This document shows positions 7,799 to 17,927 of a stretch of 64,000 bases of DNA, in pieces (the first letter of the stretch is position 1; the number at the start of each line of letters is the position of its first letter). A program made the position numbers and the translations under genes. The notes beneath the pieces are model-generated. The model did no database searches and was not told the origin of the DNA. It was given only the letters and a program-made list of their open reading frames with translations. This stretch comes from Pseudobutyrivibrio ruminis (lineage in GTDB: Bacteria > Bacillota > Clostridia > Lachnospirales > Lachnospiraceae), in contig SVES01000009.1 of NCBI GenBank assembly GCA_015057305.1, positions 20,940-84,939 on the forward strand. The letters are read 5' to 3'.

Positions 7799-8965
7799 CT
7801 AACCTCCAAGTTTCTTTACTATTGAATTAGCTACTGATTTAAGTGGAACAACCTCATTTGAGAGTCCACCTTGTTCCACTGCCTTTGGCATTCCATAAAC
7901 TACGCATGTGGAAGCTTCTTGCGAAATAACGTAAGTCTTTTTATGTTGATTCAAATATCTAATTCCCTCTGAACCATCTGCACCCATGCCTGTAAGCACA
8001 ACACATATAATCTCATCAAAGCTTGAATTAGCAAGTGACTGATACATCACATCTGCACATGGTTTCAAGCTGTTTACAGGTGGACCGTCATCTAGATGAC
8101 AGTAGGCTGCATGACTTGCGTCCTCGCAGATTTTCATGTGCTTACCTCCTGGTGTTATATAAACAACCCCAGGCTTAAAGTATTCTCCATTTTCAGCCTC
8201 TTTAACCTTAATACTTGAAATTTGATCAAGTCTTGCTGCTAGAGATGCGGTAAAGCCCTCTGGCATGTGCTGAACTAAAACAAGAGGTACCGAAAGGTTA
8301 GATGGCAACATAGGAACAAAAGTGTGCAATGCTTGCGGTCCTCCAGTGGAGCAAGCTAAAGCAATAAATTTCTTAGTTCTCATTCCTGTTCCCTTTGGTG
8401 TTGGTGCGGATTTCCTATTACCTACACCCGCCAATCGTTCTACTGCACTTCTTTCTTGCGTACTTCTTTCGGATGTGCGTCTTTCGGATGTACTTCTAGA
8501 ATCCAAATTTGAGGATTCTCTAGAAGAAGTACTTGTGCCTGCCTTAGTAGGAATTGGTTTGAATGCTCTGGATTTAGAAACATTATGAAGACTTTCTAAT
8601 AATTGTCTTCCAAAGAGCTCCCTGGTCTCGCCGCTTGAACGGATTGGCTTAACCACAAAGTCCAATGCTCCATATTCCATAGCCTTCATAGTGCTATCAG
8701 CATCTTCCTTAAGAGATGAACTGATTAGAACTACATTAAAGGGTGTTTTTTCACCATGAAGCTTTTCTAGTAGCTCTAAACCAGTCATCTTTGGAAGTAC
8801 CATATCAAGCACAACCAAATCATATGAAGTGTTCTTTATTTTGTTGTAAGCATCTTCGCCGTCTGCACTGACGTCTAATACACGAAAATCACTATCTGCG
8901 TTAATAATATCACAGATAATCCTTCTCATGAGTGCAGAGTCATCAACAACCAAAATCTTATACAT
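7799..8965 (-). CDS. cheB: Receptor methylesterase/response regulator CheB
   Basis: CheB removes methyl groups from chemoreceptors when phosphorylated by CheA. The receiver domain has the phospho-acceptor Asp54 in VVLDMVLPKMTG. The C-terminal esterase has the Ser-His-Asp triad at Ser206 (ALACSTGGPQ), His233 (VQHMPEGF) and Asp330 (TGMGADG). The linker between them is unusual, with a run of degenerate Thr/Ser-x-Glu-Arg units near residues 158-177. The partner methyltransferase CheR is not in the window. Its end lies five bases before the cheA start, inside the cheA ribosome site. Confidence 0.97.
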   Translation of the reverse strand: MYKILVVDDSALMRRIICDIINADSDFRVLDVSADGEDAYNKIKNTSYDLVVLDMVLPKMTGLELLEKLHGEKTPFNVVLISSSLKEDADSTMKAMEYGALDFVVKPIRSSGETRELFGRQLLESLHNVSKSRAFKPIPTKAGTSTSSRESSNLDSRSTSERRTSERSTQERSAVERLAGVGNRKSAPTPKGTGMRTKKFIALACSTGGPQALHTFVPMLPSNLSVPLVLVQHMPEGFTASLAARLDQISSIKVKEAENGEYFKPGVVYITPGGKHMKICEDASHAAYCHLDDGPPVNSLKPCADVMYQSLANSSFDEIICVVLTGMGADGSEGIRYLNQHKKTYVISQEASTCVVYGMPKAVEQGGLSNEVVPLKSVANSIVKKLGG

Positions 8966-8968
8966 TCT

Positions 8969-9712
8969 TTACCCCTGATCTTTTTTTCTTAAACGTCGGT
9001 CCTCATCAAAAATGTACTTAATTATTGTCTCTCTATCTTCAGGCTCTTTAAAAAGAAATTCTATTCTGTGCTCATAAATTGCCAAATCCTTTATGTATTC
9101 AGAACTGACCATTCTCGCTATTGCATTTATAGTCGTATCTAATGTCTTTGTTTTAAGCTTAAAAGATACATATATATATCGATCTGTTGCGATATCTGAT
9201 TTGGCATGTATCTTAGCGCCACCGCCACTTAAATCTAAAATATTTCCAGAAACAGCACTACCATATGTATTTCCGTATTTTTCCAAATCATCCTCAACTA
9301 AAGCCATATTAGGTAATATGGCAACATCCTGAGGAATTGGCAAAATCTGTATTGGAATAAAACACTGGAATCTAAAGTAATCTCTACGCTGAACCTTTTT
9401 CAGCTTACTATCTGGGACAAAAACATACACAGGGAAATTTTCAAGACGTCCTCTTTTTGTTATTTCACCTGAAAGCTGAAACATTCCCTTTTTAGTATTA
9501 AATACAGCATTAAAAGGAACATTCATTGGAATAGTAACCGTATGTCCCTTTCTGGTTGGGATATGAAATATTATCTCTTCCTTTTTAGTAACACCAAAAA
9601 CGCTGGAGATGTAAATACTTCTATCCTCTTCTATATTACTTTCAACGTCAGAATTTGTGCTGGCAAATGAAAATTCTATAGGTGTGCCAGGTAATAACTC
9701 TAATATTTCCAT
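8969..9712 (-). CDS. PilZ-domain c-di-GMP-binding flagellar brake protein (YcgR type)
   Basis: YcgR-type proteins bind c-di-GMP and slow or redirect the flagellar motor. The 247 residues have an N-terminal YcgR-like beta domain (about 1-115). The PilZ domain begins at RRDYFRF (the RxxxR c-di-GMP motif) and continues to DLSGGGAKIHA (the D/NxSxxG motif). Both ligand motifs are intact. It is three bases from cheB and three from flhG, inside the motility operon. The diguanylate cyclase at 48446 could supply its ligand. Confidence 0.9.
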   Translation of the reverse strand: MEILELLPGTPIEFSFASTNSDVESNIEEDRSIYISSVFGVTKKEEIIFHIPTRKGHTVTIPMNVPFNAVFNTKKGMFQLSGEITKRGRLENFPVYVFVPDSKLKKVQRRDYFRFQCFIPIQILPIPQDVAILPNMALVEDDLEKYGNTYGSAVSGNILDLSGGGAKIHAKSDIATDRYIYVSFKLKTKTLDTTINAIARMVSSEYIKDLAIYEHRIEFLFKEPEDRETIIKYIFDEDRRLRKKDQG

Positions 9713-9715
9713 AAG

Positions 9716-10591
9716 CTATGCCCTATCTCTAAGTAATGTATTAAATATATGAGAAACACCCCATTTAAAGTGGGTATCTTCATTCTTTTTAAGTAATCTG
9801 TTAGCTATTTGCTCAAAACATTTAGCAGCCTTAGAGGTTGGATATTCATTGGAAACTACCTTTTGATTTCTAACTGCCTTTTCCAGTTGAACATCATAAG
9901 AAATGTATCCTAAATAATCCAAATCCCCACCTAAGAACTTTTGAATAACCGAACGAAGCTTACTATAGACTGCCTTTCCCTCAGCTTCACTCATAACCTT
10001 ATTAGCCACAAGATGTACATTAGTACCATTTTTTTGATATTTAGGACTTTTGTACATAGCCTTCATTAAAGAATATGAGTCTGTAAGGGAGCTTGGCTCT
10101 GGAGTAGAAACTAAAATTACTTCTGGGGATGCTAAAACAAACTCCAGAACCTGATCAGAAACACCTGCTCCAGTATCTATTATTAGGATATCACATAAAT
10201 CATTTAAAAGTGATAGGTTGTGGACTAAAAACGCAATTTGTTCACGATTTAAATTGTTTAACCCTACCACACCTGAACCACCTGAAATAAATCCTATCCC
10301 CATAGGTCCAGTTGTGATAATGTCCCTAATGCTCATTCCATTAAAAATAACATCTGAAAGATTATAATTGGGTATGGTTCCAAACATAACCTCAACGTTT
10401 GCTAAACCAAAGTCAGCATCCAATATAATTACCTTTTTACCAAGCTTTGTAAATTGAACAGCTAGGTTAACAGCCATATTAGATTTACCAACTCCGCCCT
10501 TCCCTGAGGTAATTGTAATAACCTTTGTCTTTTCAATGGTTCTTATGTTATTTGCTTTTATTACATTGCGAAGATTTTCTGCTTGATCCAT
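9716..10591 (-). CDS. flhG: Flagellar number regulator FlhG (MinD/ParA-type ATPase)
   Basis: FlhG is a ParA/MinD-like ATPase that controls flagellar number and placement with FlhF. The 291 residues show the deviant Walker A motif [12 protein letters not shown] (residues 29-40), switch [14 protein letters not shown] and DTGAGVSDQ. The N-terminal DQAENLR motif stimulates FlhF GTPase in relatives. It abuts flhF directly, which is the usual pairing. Confidence 0.95.
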   Translation of the reverse strand: MDQAENLRNVIKANNIRTIEKTKVITITSGKGGVGKSNMAVNLAVQFTKLGKKVIILDADFGLANVEVMFGTIPNYNLSDVIFNGMSIRDIITTGPMGIGFISGGSGVVGLNNLNREQIAFLVHNLSLLNDLCDILIIDTGAGVSDQVLEFVLASPEVILVSTPEPSSLTDSYSLMKAMYKSPKYQKNGTNVHLVANKVMSEAEGKAVYSKLRSVIQKFLGGDLDYLGYISYDVQLEKAVRNQKVVSNEYPTSKAAKCFEQIANRLLKKNEDTHFKWGVSHIFNTLLRDRA

Positions 10592-11980
10592 TTATTTTCC
10601 TCCCAACAACTGTTTTACCAGCTTCTGGGTGTTAAGAACTTCAATATCATCTGGAACATTTTGACCAACAGTAACATAAGATAAAGATGCACCAGTATAT
10701 AACTTAATATTAAAAATGTTTCCTAGACATTTTGTCTCGTCCAATTTAGTGAATATTAAGTTAAAGTCAGCAAATTCCATATAGGAATCTGTTATATCCA
10801 TTAAATCCCTCTGCTTTGTGGTTGCTGAAAGCACAAGATAAACCTCGCTATCATAATAATCCCCCAAAGCATTAATCAACTTTTTAGTATCCTGCCTCTG
10901 GCCCTCATTTTTGTGAGAAAAGCCAATTGTATCAACAAGTATAACATCTAACTCATCGTTTTCTCTTACCTGCTTTTTAACAGTATCCAAAAGCTCATCT
11001 GCAGAATAAATAACATTCAAAGGTACGCCCAAAATATTAGCATAGGTCTGCAACTGATTTGCAGCGGCCATTCTATATGTATCCGCAGTAATAAGACCTA
11101 CCTTTTTGCCTTCCTCTACCTTGAACTTAGATGCTATTTTGGCAATAGTAGTTGTCTTACCAACTCCTGTAGGTCCCACAAAGAATACCACCTTAGGTCT
11201 ACGATCAGATGTAGATATTTTTGTAGGTGTTCCCAGCTTTAATACCATTTTCTGATAAACATTGGATAATAGATTGTCCAATGAATGACTAGTTCGAAGA
11301 ACCTTGTCCATATCTTCCAAAACCTGATTAATATACTTTTCCTGCACTTCGTTTTCAAGAAGTACATTGTAAAGCATTTTTACGAACACATGATTATCCC
11401 CATCAATGGAAGGCTTAGCAGACCCTCCTTTAATTTGAATTTCATCTTCCTCAATTCTTGGCCTTACATTAGTTGTAGCAGGCTTTGCCATAGTAGGTCT
11501 ACTGTAGGTTGGCTCAAATACCTTTGTTTGCACCACTCTATCCTTTAAAGGCTCAAAAGGAATATTTTCACTGGCTTCCTGCTTTTGAATCGGTTCTTCC
11601 GATTCAGGCATAGTTCCAGAGGATTCTTTATTGTCCCCTGCTAAGGCTTGAAGATTCTCCTTTGAAACACCTTGCTTTTCAAGAACTTCCGTAACAGCAG
11701 AAAAAGCATCCTTTAAAAGAACAGCATCATCTGCTACCGCTTCAAATTTAGATGTTCTTGGCTCTTCTGTATTTGGAACAGCAAATGCTTTTGCATCATT
11801 TGAAAAGCCGTCATCCTCTACAGCGGCTGTAACCTCATAGGTATTGCTTTTAAAAAGTCCACCAAGTCCCTTTGGCTTAACCACCTTTACATTCATAATA
11901 ACAGCAGCACTTCCAAGCTCCTTGCGGACCTTATCCATAGCCTCTTCTTCAGTTTTTCCTGTGTATTTATTAATTGTCAT
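10592..11980 (-). CDS. flhF: Flagellar SRP-type GTPase FlhF
   Basis: FlhF is an SRP-family GTPase that sets the site of flagellar assembly. The 462 residues contain an N-terminal basic region, a variable linker (about 60-190), an N-domain, and the GTPase G-domain. The G-domain has GPTGVGKTTT near 269-278, DTYRMAAANQL and LVDTIGFSHKN. The linker is longer than in B. subtilis FlhF. It lies between flhA and flhG, five bases after the flhA stop. Confidence 0.95.
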   Translation of the reverse strand: MTINKYTGKTEEEAMDKVRKELGSAAVIMNVKVVKPKGLGGLFKSNTYEVTAAVEDDGFSNDAKAFAVPNTEEPRTSKFEAVADDAVLLKDAFSAVTEVLEKQGVSKENLQALAGDNKESSGTMPESEEPIQKQEASENIPFEPLKDRVVQTKVFEPTYSRPTMAKPATTNVRPRIEEDEIQIKGGSAKPSIDGDNHVFVKMLYNVLLENEVQEKYINQVLEDMDKVLRTSHSLDNLLSNVYQKMVLKLGTPTKISTSDRRPKVVFFVGPTGVGKTTTIAKIASKFKVEEGKKVGLITADTYRMAAANQLQTYANILGVPLNVIYSADELLDTVKKQVRENDELDVILVDTIGFSHKNEGQRQDTKKLINALGDYYDSEVYLVLSATTKQRDLMDITDSYMEFADFNLIFTKLDETKCLGNIFNIKLYTGASLSYVTVGQNVPDDIEVLNTQKLVKQLLGGK

Positions 11981-11985
11981 TTATT

Positions 11986-14037
11986 CTACCCTGTCACCAT
12001 GCCTACAGATGAAAGCTCAACATTAGATTCAATTTCATTGTAGGAAACTACTATAAGGTCCTTTACATAATCTTGTGTCATACTCTTGAAGTACATTCGA
12101 ACTATCGGCGAAGTCACAACTATAGGTGTTTTGCCCATCTCCTCTAGCTTTTTAATCTGTTCTTCAAGAGATGCAATAATAGCTTTTATACGCTCTGGGT
12201 CAAGTGTTAAATAAGCTCCCTGCTCCGTCTGCTTTATTGAAGCCATAATATCCTGTTCTACCTTAGGGTCCACTGTAATTACCTGAGTAACCTCGTTTGG
12301 AGCAAAATATCTGCCTGAAATAGCTCTCTTAAGTCCTTGTCTAACGTACTCAGTAAGAACATCAGTATCATGAGTGGTTGTAGCATGATCTGCCAATATT
12401 TCAAAAATACTAAGCAAATCTCTAATTGAAACCCCTTCAGAAAGTAAATTCTGAAGTACCTTTTGAACATCACCAAGACCAAGCAGCTTAGGAACCAACT
12501 CATCAACAATAACAGGATTTGTTTCCTTAAGGTTATCAATAAGATTTTGAACATCCTGTCTTGTAAGAAGCTCGGCTATGTGGCTTCTGATTATTTCTGT
12601 GAGATGTGTGGCTATAATTGAAGGTGGATCAACTACTGTGTAGCCTAATGATTCAGCTCGCTCTCTTTGGCTTTCTGTAATCCATAAAGCTGGCAAATGG
12701 AAGGATGGCTCAAATGTAGGAATACCTGTAATCTCCTCCTCTACATAGCCAGGGTTCATAGCCATATAATGGTCGAAAAGAATTTCACCTTCTGTAACCT
12801 GAATTCCTTTAATTTTAATAATATATTGATTTGGATTGAGCTGAATATTATCTCTTAGACGGATTATCGGAACAACAGTACCAAGCTCCAAAGCAATCTG
12901 CCTTCGAATCATAACTACTCTGTCAAGCAAATCTCCCCCCTGATTAACATCAGCAAGAGGAATGATTCCGTATCCAAATTCAAGCTCAATCGGGTCAACC
13001 TGCAGCAGGGAAACTACATTTTCAGGCTTTCTAATTTCCTCGGCCTCAGTTTCTTCGGCGGCAACCTCATTTTCTATTTCTTCCTCGCCAATTGTCTGAG
13101 AAATAGAACGACCTGTAATAATAAAAACTGCACCAAAGGCAATAAATAATACAGCATTAAGAGGTGTGGCGATACCAAGGAAAATCATGGCTGCACCAAC
13201 TATATATAAAACCTTTGGAATACCAAAAAGCTGCCTGATAAGAGTACCAGAAAAATCTGCTGCCTTAGAACCTTTTGTTACCAAAATACCAGTAGACAAA
13301 GAAATAAGTAGAGATGGAATTTGTGAAACAAGTCCATCACCTATTGTTAGGATACCAAACTGCTGTAAAGCTTCGGCAGCTGGTAGGCCTTGGTTCATCA
13401 TACCCATCGCTGTACCACCAGCCAGGTTGATAACTGTAATAATAAGACCAGCAGTAGCATCTCCCTTTACGTACTTTGTAGCACCGTCCATAGCTCCAAA
13501 GAATGAAGATTCCTCTTGAATCTTATCTCTTCGTCTTTTTGCTTCTGCATCATCTATCGCGCCAGTATTTAAATCTGCATCGATTGCCATCTGCTTACCT
13601 GGCATAGCGTCCAAGGTAAATCTTGCTGTTACTTCAGCAACACGCTCAGAACCTTTATTAATAACCATAAACTGAATAATAATCAGAATAATAAATATGA
13701 TGGCACCAATAACAAGATTATTACCACCAACAAAGCTACCGAAGGTTCTAACTACGTTTCCTGGGTCGCCTGTAGATAATATAAGTCTTGTGGATGATAC
13801 GTTTAGTGAAATTCTAAAAATAGTTGAAAATAATAGTAAGGTCGGGAAGAAGGACATATCCAATACTTCCTTAACAAACAATGTATTCATCAATATAATA
13901 AGTGCTATAGAAATATTGAAAGCAATCATTATATCTAGTAAAAAATTAGGTATAGGGACAACAAAGAAAGTAACTGCTGCCAACAAGTAGCCCGCAATTC
14001 CAAAATCAGCTTTTTTAACTGAAGCAGCTAAATCCAT
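11986..14037 (-). CDS. flhA: Flagellar export gate protein FlhA
   Basis: FlhA is the main transmembrane component of the type III export gate. The N-terminal half (about 1-320) carries about eight membrane helices with the FHIPEP-family block RFTLDAMPGKQMAIDAD. The cytoplasmic domain begins near 340 and includes YGIIPLADVNQGG. The 683 residues are a normal length. Start MDLAASVKKADFG has the ribosome site AAGGGGGAG. It follows flhB by 25 bases. Confidence 0.97.
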   Translation of the reverse strand: MDLAASVKKADFGIAGYLLAAVTFFVVPIPNFLLDIMIAFNISIALIILMNTLFVKEVLDMSFFPTLLLFSTIFRISLNVSSTRLILSTGDPGNVVRTFGSFVGGNNLVIGAIIFIILIIIQFMVINKGSERVAEVTARFTLDAMPGKQMAIDADLNTGAIDDAEAKRRRDKIQEESSFFGAMDGATKYVKGDATAGLIITVINLAGGTAMGMMNQGLPAAEALQQFGILTIGDGLVSQIPSLLISLSTGILVTKGSKAADFSGTLIRQLFGIPKVLYIVGAAMIFLGIATPLNAVLFIAFGAVFIITGRSISQTIGEEEIENEVAAEETEAEEIRKPENVVSLLQVDPIELEFGYGIIPLADVNQGGDLLDRVVMIRRQIALELGTVVPIIRLRDNIQLNPNQYIIKIKGIQVTEGEILFDHYMAMNPGYVEEEITGIPTFEPSFHLPALWITESQRERAESLGYTVVDPPSIIATHLTEIIRSHIAELLTRQDVQNLIDNLKETNPVIVDELVPKLLGLGDVQKVLQNLLSEGVSIRDLLSIFEILADHATTTHDTDVLTEYVRQGLKRAISGRYFAPNEVTQVITVDPKVEQDIMASIKQTEQGAYLTLDPERIKAIIASLEEQIKKLEEMGKTPIVVTSPIVRMYFKSMTQDYVKDLIVVSYNEIESNVELSSVGMVTG

Positions 14038-14062
14038 AATATGTCTCCCCCTTTCTTAAAAA

Positions 14063-15202
14063 CTAACTAACCGCCTTGTTTCTTTCAGTGTAAACAACTG
14101 CAAGAATTTCTGCTACCGCTTGATAAAGTTCTGGCGGAATAACTTCATCTATCTCAACTGTAGCATATAATGCCCTGGCTAAAGGTTTATTCTCAACAAT
14201 AGGAACATCGTTTTCCTTTGCCGCATCCTTTATCTTTTTGGCAAGATAATCCTCTCCCTTTGCCACCACTCTAGGTGCCTCATCCTTAGTGTTATCATAA
14301 TGGATTGCCACTGCAATATGAGTAGGGTTGGTAATAACAACATCTGCCTGAGGTACATTTTGCATCATTCGACGCTGTGAGCTTTCCATCATCCTCTGAC
14401 GTTGCTTTCCCTTGATTGTAGGATCTCCTTCTGTATTTTTATATTCATCCTTAACCTCTTGCTTTGTCATTTTCATATCATCCTTGAATTTCCATCTCTG
14501 ATATGCATAATCAGCAAGGCCAAGAAAAATGTAAACAATACTAATTTTTATTCCAGTATCAACAATAATTTCGAAAATTAAGCTAAGAGCCTGTCTTAAA
14601 TTAATGTCATATAATATAAAAAGATTATTAGCCTGATTTTTAATATTAGTATACGCTATGAGGCAAACTAATGAAATCTTTGCTATAGCCAAAATCAAAT
14701 TTACTAAAGATTGCTTAGAAAATATTCTTTTAAATCCATTGATTGGATTAAACTTCGATAATTTAGGTTCTAGGGGTTTAAAGGTAGGTTGCCAACCAAC
14801 CTGCACAAGATTTGCAACAAAATCAATTGTAAAACCGATAGCTAAAAAAGGTAGCAAAATAACGAAGGATTTAAGAATAACACTCCTAAATATGCTGGTA
14901 AAAGCTTGTATAGTAAGCCCACCCTTCATTCCAGCTACATCAGGTATAATTTCATATATCCAGACAAATATTTCTTCTATCCTGATGCCTGCAAAGGATA
15001 AAAATATCCTTAGAGCCAGGAAAAAGCCTAAAAGAGAAAAACCATTGACCACCTCTTTACTTTTTGCAACTTTTCCTTCTTTTCTTGCATCAGAAAGCTT
15101 TTTGCTGGTAGGGTCTTCAGTCTTCTCTCCACCTTCTCCATCAGGGGCAAAGAATTGCAGATTATATGGAATTATAACGTTTCTATTATTAGTATAATTC
15201 AT
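14063..15202 (-). CDS. flhB: Flagellar export switch protein FlhB
   Basis: FlhB sets substrate specificity of the export apparatus from rod/hook to filament. The 379 residues have an N-terminal GEKTEDPTSKKLSDARKEG motif and four membrane helices. A cytoplasmic domain carries the self-cleavage site NPTH at 292-295, followed by IAVAIHYD. The start lies about 15 residues upstream of the conserved LQFFAPDGEGGEKTE block. The gene follows fliR by three bases. Confidence 0.97.
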   Translation of the reverse strand: MNYTNNRNVIIPYNLQFFAPDGEGGEKTEDPTSKKLSDARKEGKVAKSKEVVNGFSLLGFFLALRIFLSFAGIRIEEIFVWIYEIIPDVAGMKGGLTIQAFTSIFRSVILKSFVILLPFLAIGFTIDFVANLVQVGWQPTFKPLEPKLSKFNPINGFKRIFSKQSLVNLILAIAKISLVCLIAYTNIKNQANNLFILYDINLRQALSLIFEIIVDTGIKISIVYIFLGLADYAYQRWKFKDDMKMTKQEVKDEYKNTEGDPTIKGKQRQRMMESSQRRMMQNVPQADVVITNPTHIAVAIHYDNTKDEAPRVVAKGEDYLAKKIKDAAKENDVPIVENKPLARALYATVEIDEVIPPELYQAVAEILAVVYTERNKAVS

Positions 15203-15205
15203 ACA

Positions 15206-15985
15206 TCAATACATCCCCTGTAAGAATAGAGACAGCATCTTTTTCATTTCTTTAAAAATAAATGTAGCAATATCTGGAAGCAAAAATACTGTCAAAAATA
15301 GTATAACAAATCCAACAATTATTTTTAATTGAGCTCCAACAGAAAACATATGTATCTGAGGTGCAACCTTTACCATAACGCCTAGAATAGCATTAAGTAA
15401 CATAATAACCGCAAATACAGGAAGAGTAATTCTAAAACCGATAATAAAAATTTCTGAAACAAATGTAATGGTGGATGTCAAAAGAGAATCCCACCTAAAA
15501 ATGGTACCACCTACTGGAATAAGTGTATAAGCATCACAGAAAGTCTTAAAAATGAATCTATGCATTCCGGATAGAATCAGCAAAATCAATATAAAATAAT
15601 TATAGAGCATACCTGTAATCGCAGTTTCTGTTCTAAGAGAAGGGTCATACTCCTGCGCCATAGACAGACCGATGTTCATATCAATCATATTACCAGCAAG
15701 CAATATAATAAAATTACAACAGTAGGTTGAAAAACCAATAAGCAGTCCCGTAATTGCTTCTTTTACAACTAAAAAAGCATATCCTGTAACAGTAGAATAA
15801 TTAAGGTCATTAAAATCAACAACGAAATACAAAAGCAGTGCTACAATGGCAGAAAATCCCACCTTGACTCTAGCTGGTGTATTGCTGGTGTTGAAAAATG
15901 GTGCCACTACTACAAACATAGATATGCGGGTAAGGAGTAATAAATAATATTCAAAATTTTGTAAGGTAAAATCAACACTAAACAT
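15206..15985 (-). CDS. fliR: Flagellar export protein FliR
   Basis: FliR is part of the FliPQR export-gate core. The 259 residues are almost wholly hydrophobic with about six membrane segments. Family-type features include VAPFFNTSNTPARVKVGFSA near the N-terminus and IGLSMAQEYDPS in the middle. The gene is eight bases from fliQ, in the fixed order fliP-fliQ-fliR-flhB. Confidence 0.96.
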   Translation of the reverse strand: MFSVDFTLQNFEYYLLLLTRISMFVVVAPFFNTSNTPARVKVGFSAIVALLLYFVVDFNDLNYSTVTGYAFLVVKEAITGLLIGFSTYCCNFIILLAGNMIDMNIGLSMAQEYDPSLRTETAITGMLYNYFILILLILSGMHRFIFKTFCDAYTLIPVGGTIFRWDSLLTSTITFVSEIFIIGFRITLPVFAVIMLLNAILGVMVKVAPQIHMFSVGAQLKIIVGFVILFLTVFLLPDIATFIFKEMKKMLSLFLQGMY

Positions 15986-15993
15986 CTATCATT

Positions 15994-16263
15994 CTAGCCT
16001 AAGTAAATAGAAAAATTTGCCCATAGCTCCGTAATATAATTAGTAAGAACTGTAAGCATCCATGGACCAAAAAACATCAAAGCAGCAAAAACACCAACGA
16101 TTTTAGGAATGAAGGTAAGTGTCTGCTCTTGGATAGATGTAACTGTTTGAAAGATACTGATAACAAGACCAATTATAAGGGATACCAACAAAAGTGGTAA
16201 TGAAGTAATCAATAGAATATATATACTATTTCTAATGATATCTAGTACCTGTCCTTCAGTCAT
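15994..16263 (-). CDS. fliQ: Flagellar export protein FliQ
   Basis: FliQ is a small subunit of the FliPQR export-gate core. The 89 residues form two membrane helices (about 15-38 and 52-75). The family segment GLVISIFQTVTSIQEQTLTFIPKI lies between them. Position between fliP and fliR confirms the call. Confidence 0.96.
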   Translation of the reverse strand: MTEGQVLDIIRNSIYILLITSLPLLLVSLIIGLVISIFQTVTSIQEQTLTFIPKIVGVFAALMFFGPWMLTVLTNYITELWANFSIYLG

Positions 16264-16295
16264 AACTTATTTCTCTCCTTACTCTTTTATCAAAA

Positions 16296-17156
16296 TCAAT
16301 AGAAAGTCTTTACTAGGCCACCGATAACAAGATTCCATCCATCTACCAATATAAATAACAATATCTTAAATGGTAACGAAATGGTAGTAGGCGGAAGCAT
16401 CATCATACCCATTGACATAAGTACAGACGCAACAACCATGTCTATAACAATGAATGGAACATAAATTAGAAAGCCAATTATAAAGGCTGTCCTAAGCTCT
16501 GACAAAATAAATGATGGCACCAAAATTGTAAAAGGCACCGAATCAAAATCATCGTCCTCATATGTGACCCCTGAAATGTCGCAAAACAAATCCAAGTCCT
16601 TTGTTTGTGTTTGCCCATACATGAATTCTCTAACAGGTGCTATTGCATTATCAATAGCCTCCTCTTGAGTTATTTCACCAGCATCAAAAGGGTCAATTGC
16701 TTCTGTCTTAATTGTGGTTAAAACAGGCGACATAATAAATAATGTTAAAAACAACGCCAACCCAATCAATATCTGATTTGGAGGCGCTGTATTAGTTCCT
16801 ATAGCAGCGCGAACAAAATGTAACACTATGACGCATCTGGTAAAGGATGTTAGCATTATCAGAATTGATGGAGATAAAGTAATTATTGTAAGAACAAGCA
16901 ACATTCTTAATGTTGCAGAGAAATTGCCATCATCACCATCAAAAGTCAGCGAAAAGCCTCCGTCACGATTTCCAACAACCTCATCCGAAGCATTAGGCGC
17001 ATTTTCTGTAGCACCATACCCCTCATTACTTGCCCCATATTCCGTGCTATATTCAGTTGCATATACAGTTTCGTAATCCACAAAAAGCGCATAAGTAATT
17101 ACAGCTATTGCAAAAATCAAACTGCAAATAACATACGCCTTCTTAAACTTATTCAT
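16296..17156 (-). CDS. fliP: Flagellar export protein FliP
   Basis: FliP is the main subunit of the export-gate pore. The 286 residues begin with a hydrophobic segment (about 9-27, probable signal peptide) and a poorly conserved periplasmic-side linker (about 30-78). The conserved core follows: LTIITLSPSILIMLTSFTR, then FVRAAIGTNTAPPNQILIGLALFLT, and near the end GMMMLPPTTISLPFKILLF. The order with fliO, fliQ and fliR is standard. Confidence 0.96.
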   Translation of the reverse strand: MNKFKKAYVICSLIFAIAVITYALFVDYETVYATEYSTEYGASNEGYGATENAPNASDEVVGNRDGGFSLTFDGDDGNFSATLRMLLVLTIITLSPSILIMLTSFTRCVIVLHFVRAAIGTNTAPPNQILIGLALFLTLFIMSPVLTTIKTEAIDPFDAGEITQEEAIDNAIAPVREFMYGQTQTKDLDLFCDISGVTYEDDDFDSVPFTILVPSFILSELRTAFIIGFLIYVPFIVIDMVVASVLMSMGMMMLPPTTISLPFKILLFILVDGWNLVIGGLVKTFY

Positions 17157-17171
17157 AACATTCTAGAGCCC

Positions 17172-17534
17172 TTAGTTATTATCTTTCTTAGTAAGCTTTT
17201 CTAAAATTGATTTAAAATCAATAGAACCTTGTATCGAATTGTCACCAACTTCAATTTCTTTGAGCTGAGATGAGGATAACTCTCCTAGTAAAGTAACTTC
17301 GTCCTTGCCTATTGCAATGACAAAATATTTATCCTCACCAGCTCGTATAATTTGAATGTATTTATTATTAGAAAGTCTAATAGCCTCGATAATCTCAAGA
17401 TTTCTATTGAGTCCCTGAGTCTTTTGGTAGCCAGCAATCCACTTAGTAACAAAAGCAGTAAGCGCAAGAATACCAACAAATACAACCAGGGCGAAAATCA
17501 ATTGAAAAAAGCTCTCTCCCGCTGACGAAAGCAA
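17172..17534 (-). CDS. fliO: Flagellar export accessory protein FliO/FliZ
   Basis: FliO helps assemble the FliP ring. The protein has one membrane helix (about residues 9-28) and a small cytoplasmic domain with LEIIEAIRLSNNKYIQIIRAGEDKYFVIAIGKDEVTLLGEL, typical of the FliO family. The open frame begins at a GTG at 17540 that overlaps the cheY stop, but AGGA lies too close to it. The TTG at 17534 (MLSSAGESF) is spaced correctly and is preferred. It sits between cheY and fliP. Confidence 0.85.
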   Translation of the reverse strand: MLSSAGESFFQLIFALVVFVGILALTAFVTKWIAGYQKTQGLNRNLEIIEAIRLSNNKYIQIIRAGEDKYFVIAIGKDEVTLLGELSSSQLKEIEVGDNSIQGSIDFKSILEKLTKKDNN

Positions 17535-17539
17535 AACCA

Positions 17540-17902
17540 CTATCCTATAACCTTCTTTACAGCCTCAAGTACACGCTCAGCCTGGAATGGCTTAACGATG
17601 AAATCCTTTGCTCCTGACTGAATAGCTTCGATAACCATTGCCTGCTGTCCCATAGCAGAACACATAATTACACATGCATTAGGATCTTTTTCCTTGATAG
17701 CCTTAAGAGCTCCAATACCGTCCATTTCAGGCATTGTAATATCAAGAAGAACAAGATCAGGAGAAAGCTCAGAATATTTATCAACAGCAATTTTGCCATT
17801 TTCAGCCTCTCCTACTACATTGTAGCCATTTTTTGTGAGAATGTCCTTAATCATCATTCTCATAAATGCTGCATCATCACAAATTAAAATGTTTTTTGCC
17901 AT
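17540..17902 (-). CDS. cheY: Chemotaxis response regulator CheY
   Basis: CheY-P binds the flagellar switch and sets the direction of rotation. The 120 residues form a single receiver domain with the acidic pair CDD at 8-10, phospho-acceptor Asp54 in LLDITMPEMDG, Ser82 in CSAMG and Lys104 in IVKPF. It lies between fliY and fliO, as in the B. subtilis operon. Confidence 0.97.
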   Translation of the reverse strand: MAKNILICDDAAFMRMMIKDILTKNGYNVVGEAENGKIAVDKYSELSPDLVLLDITMPEMDGIGALKAIKEKDPNACVIMCSAMGQQAMVIEAIQSGAKDFIVKPFQAERVLEAVKKVIG

Positions 17903-17927
17903 GTCTTCATCTCCTTAAATTTATTAT

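Noticed and set aside
7795..7809. Upstream TTG start for cheA (MEVSK)
   Set aside because: The TTG is part of the Shine-Dalgarno TTGGAGG that serves the ATG at 7794.
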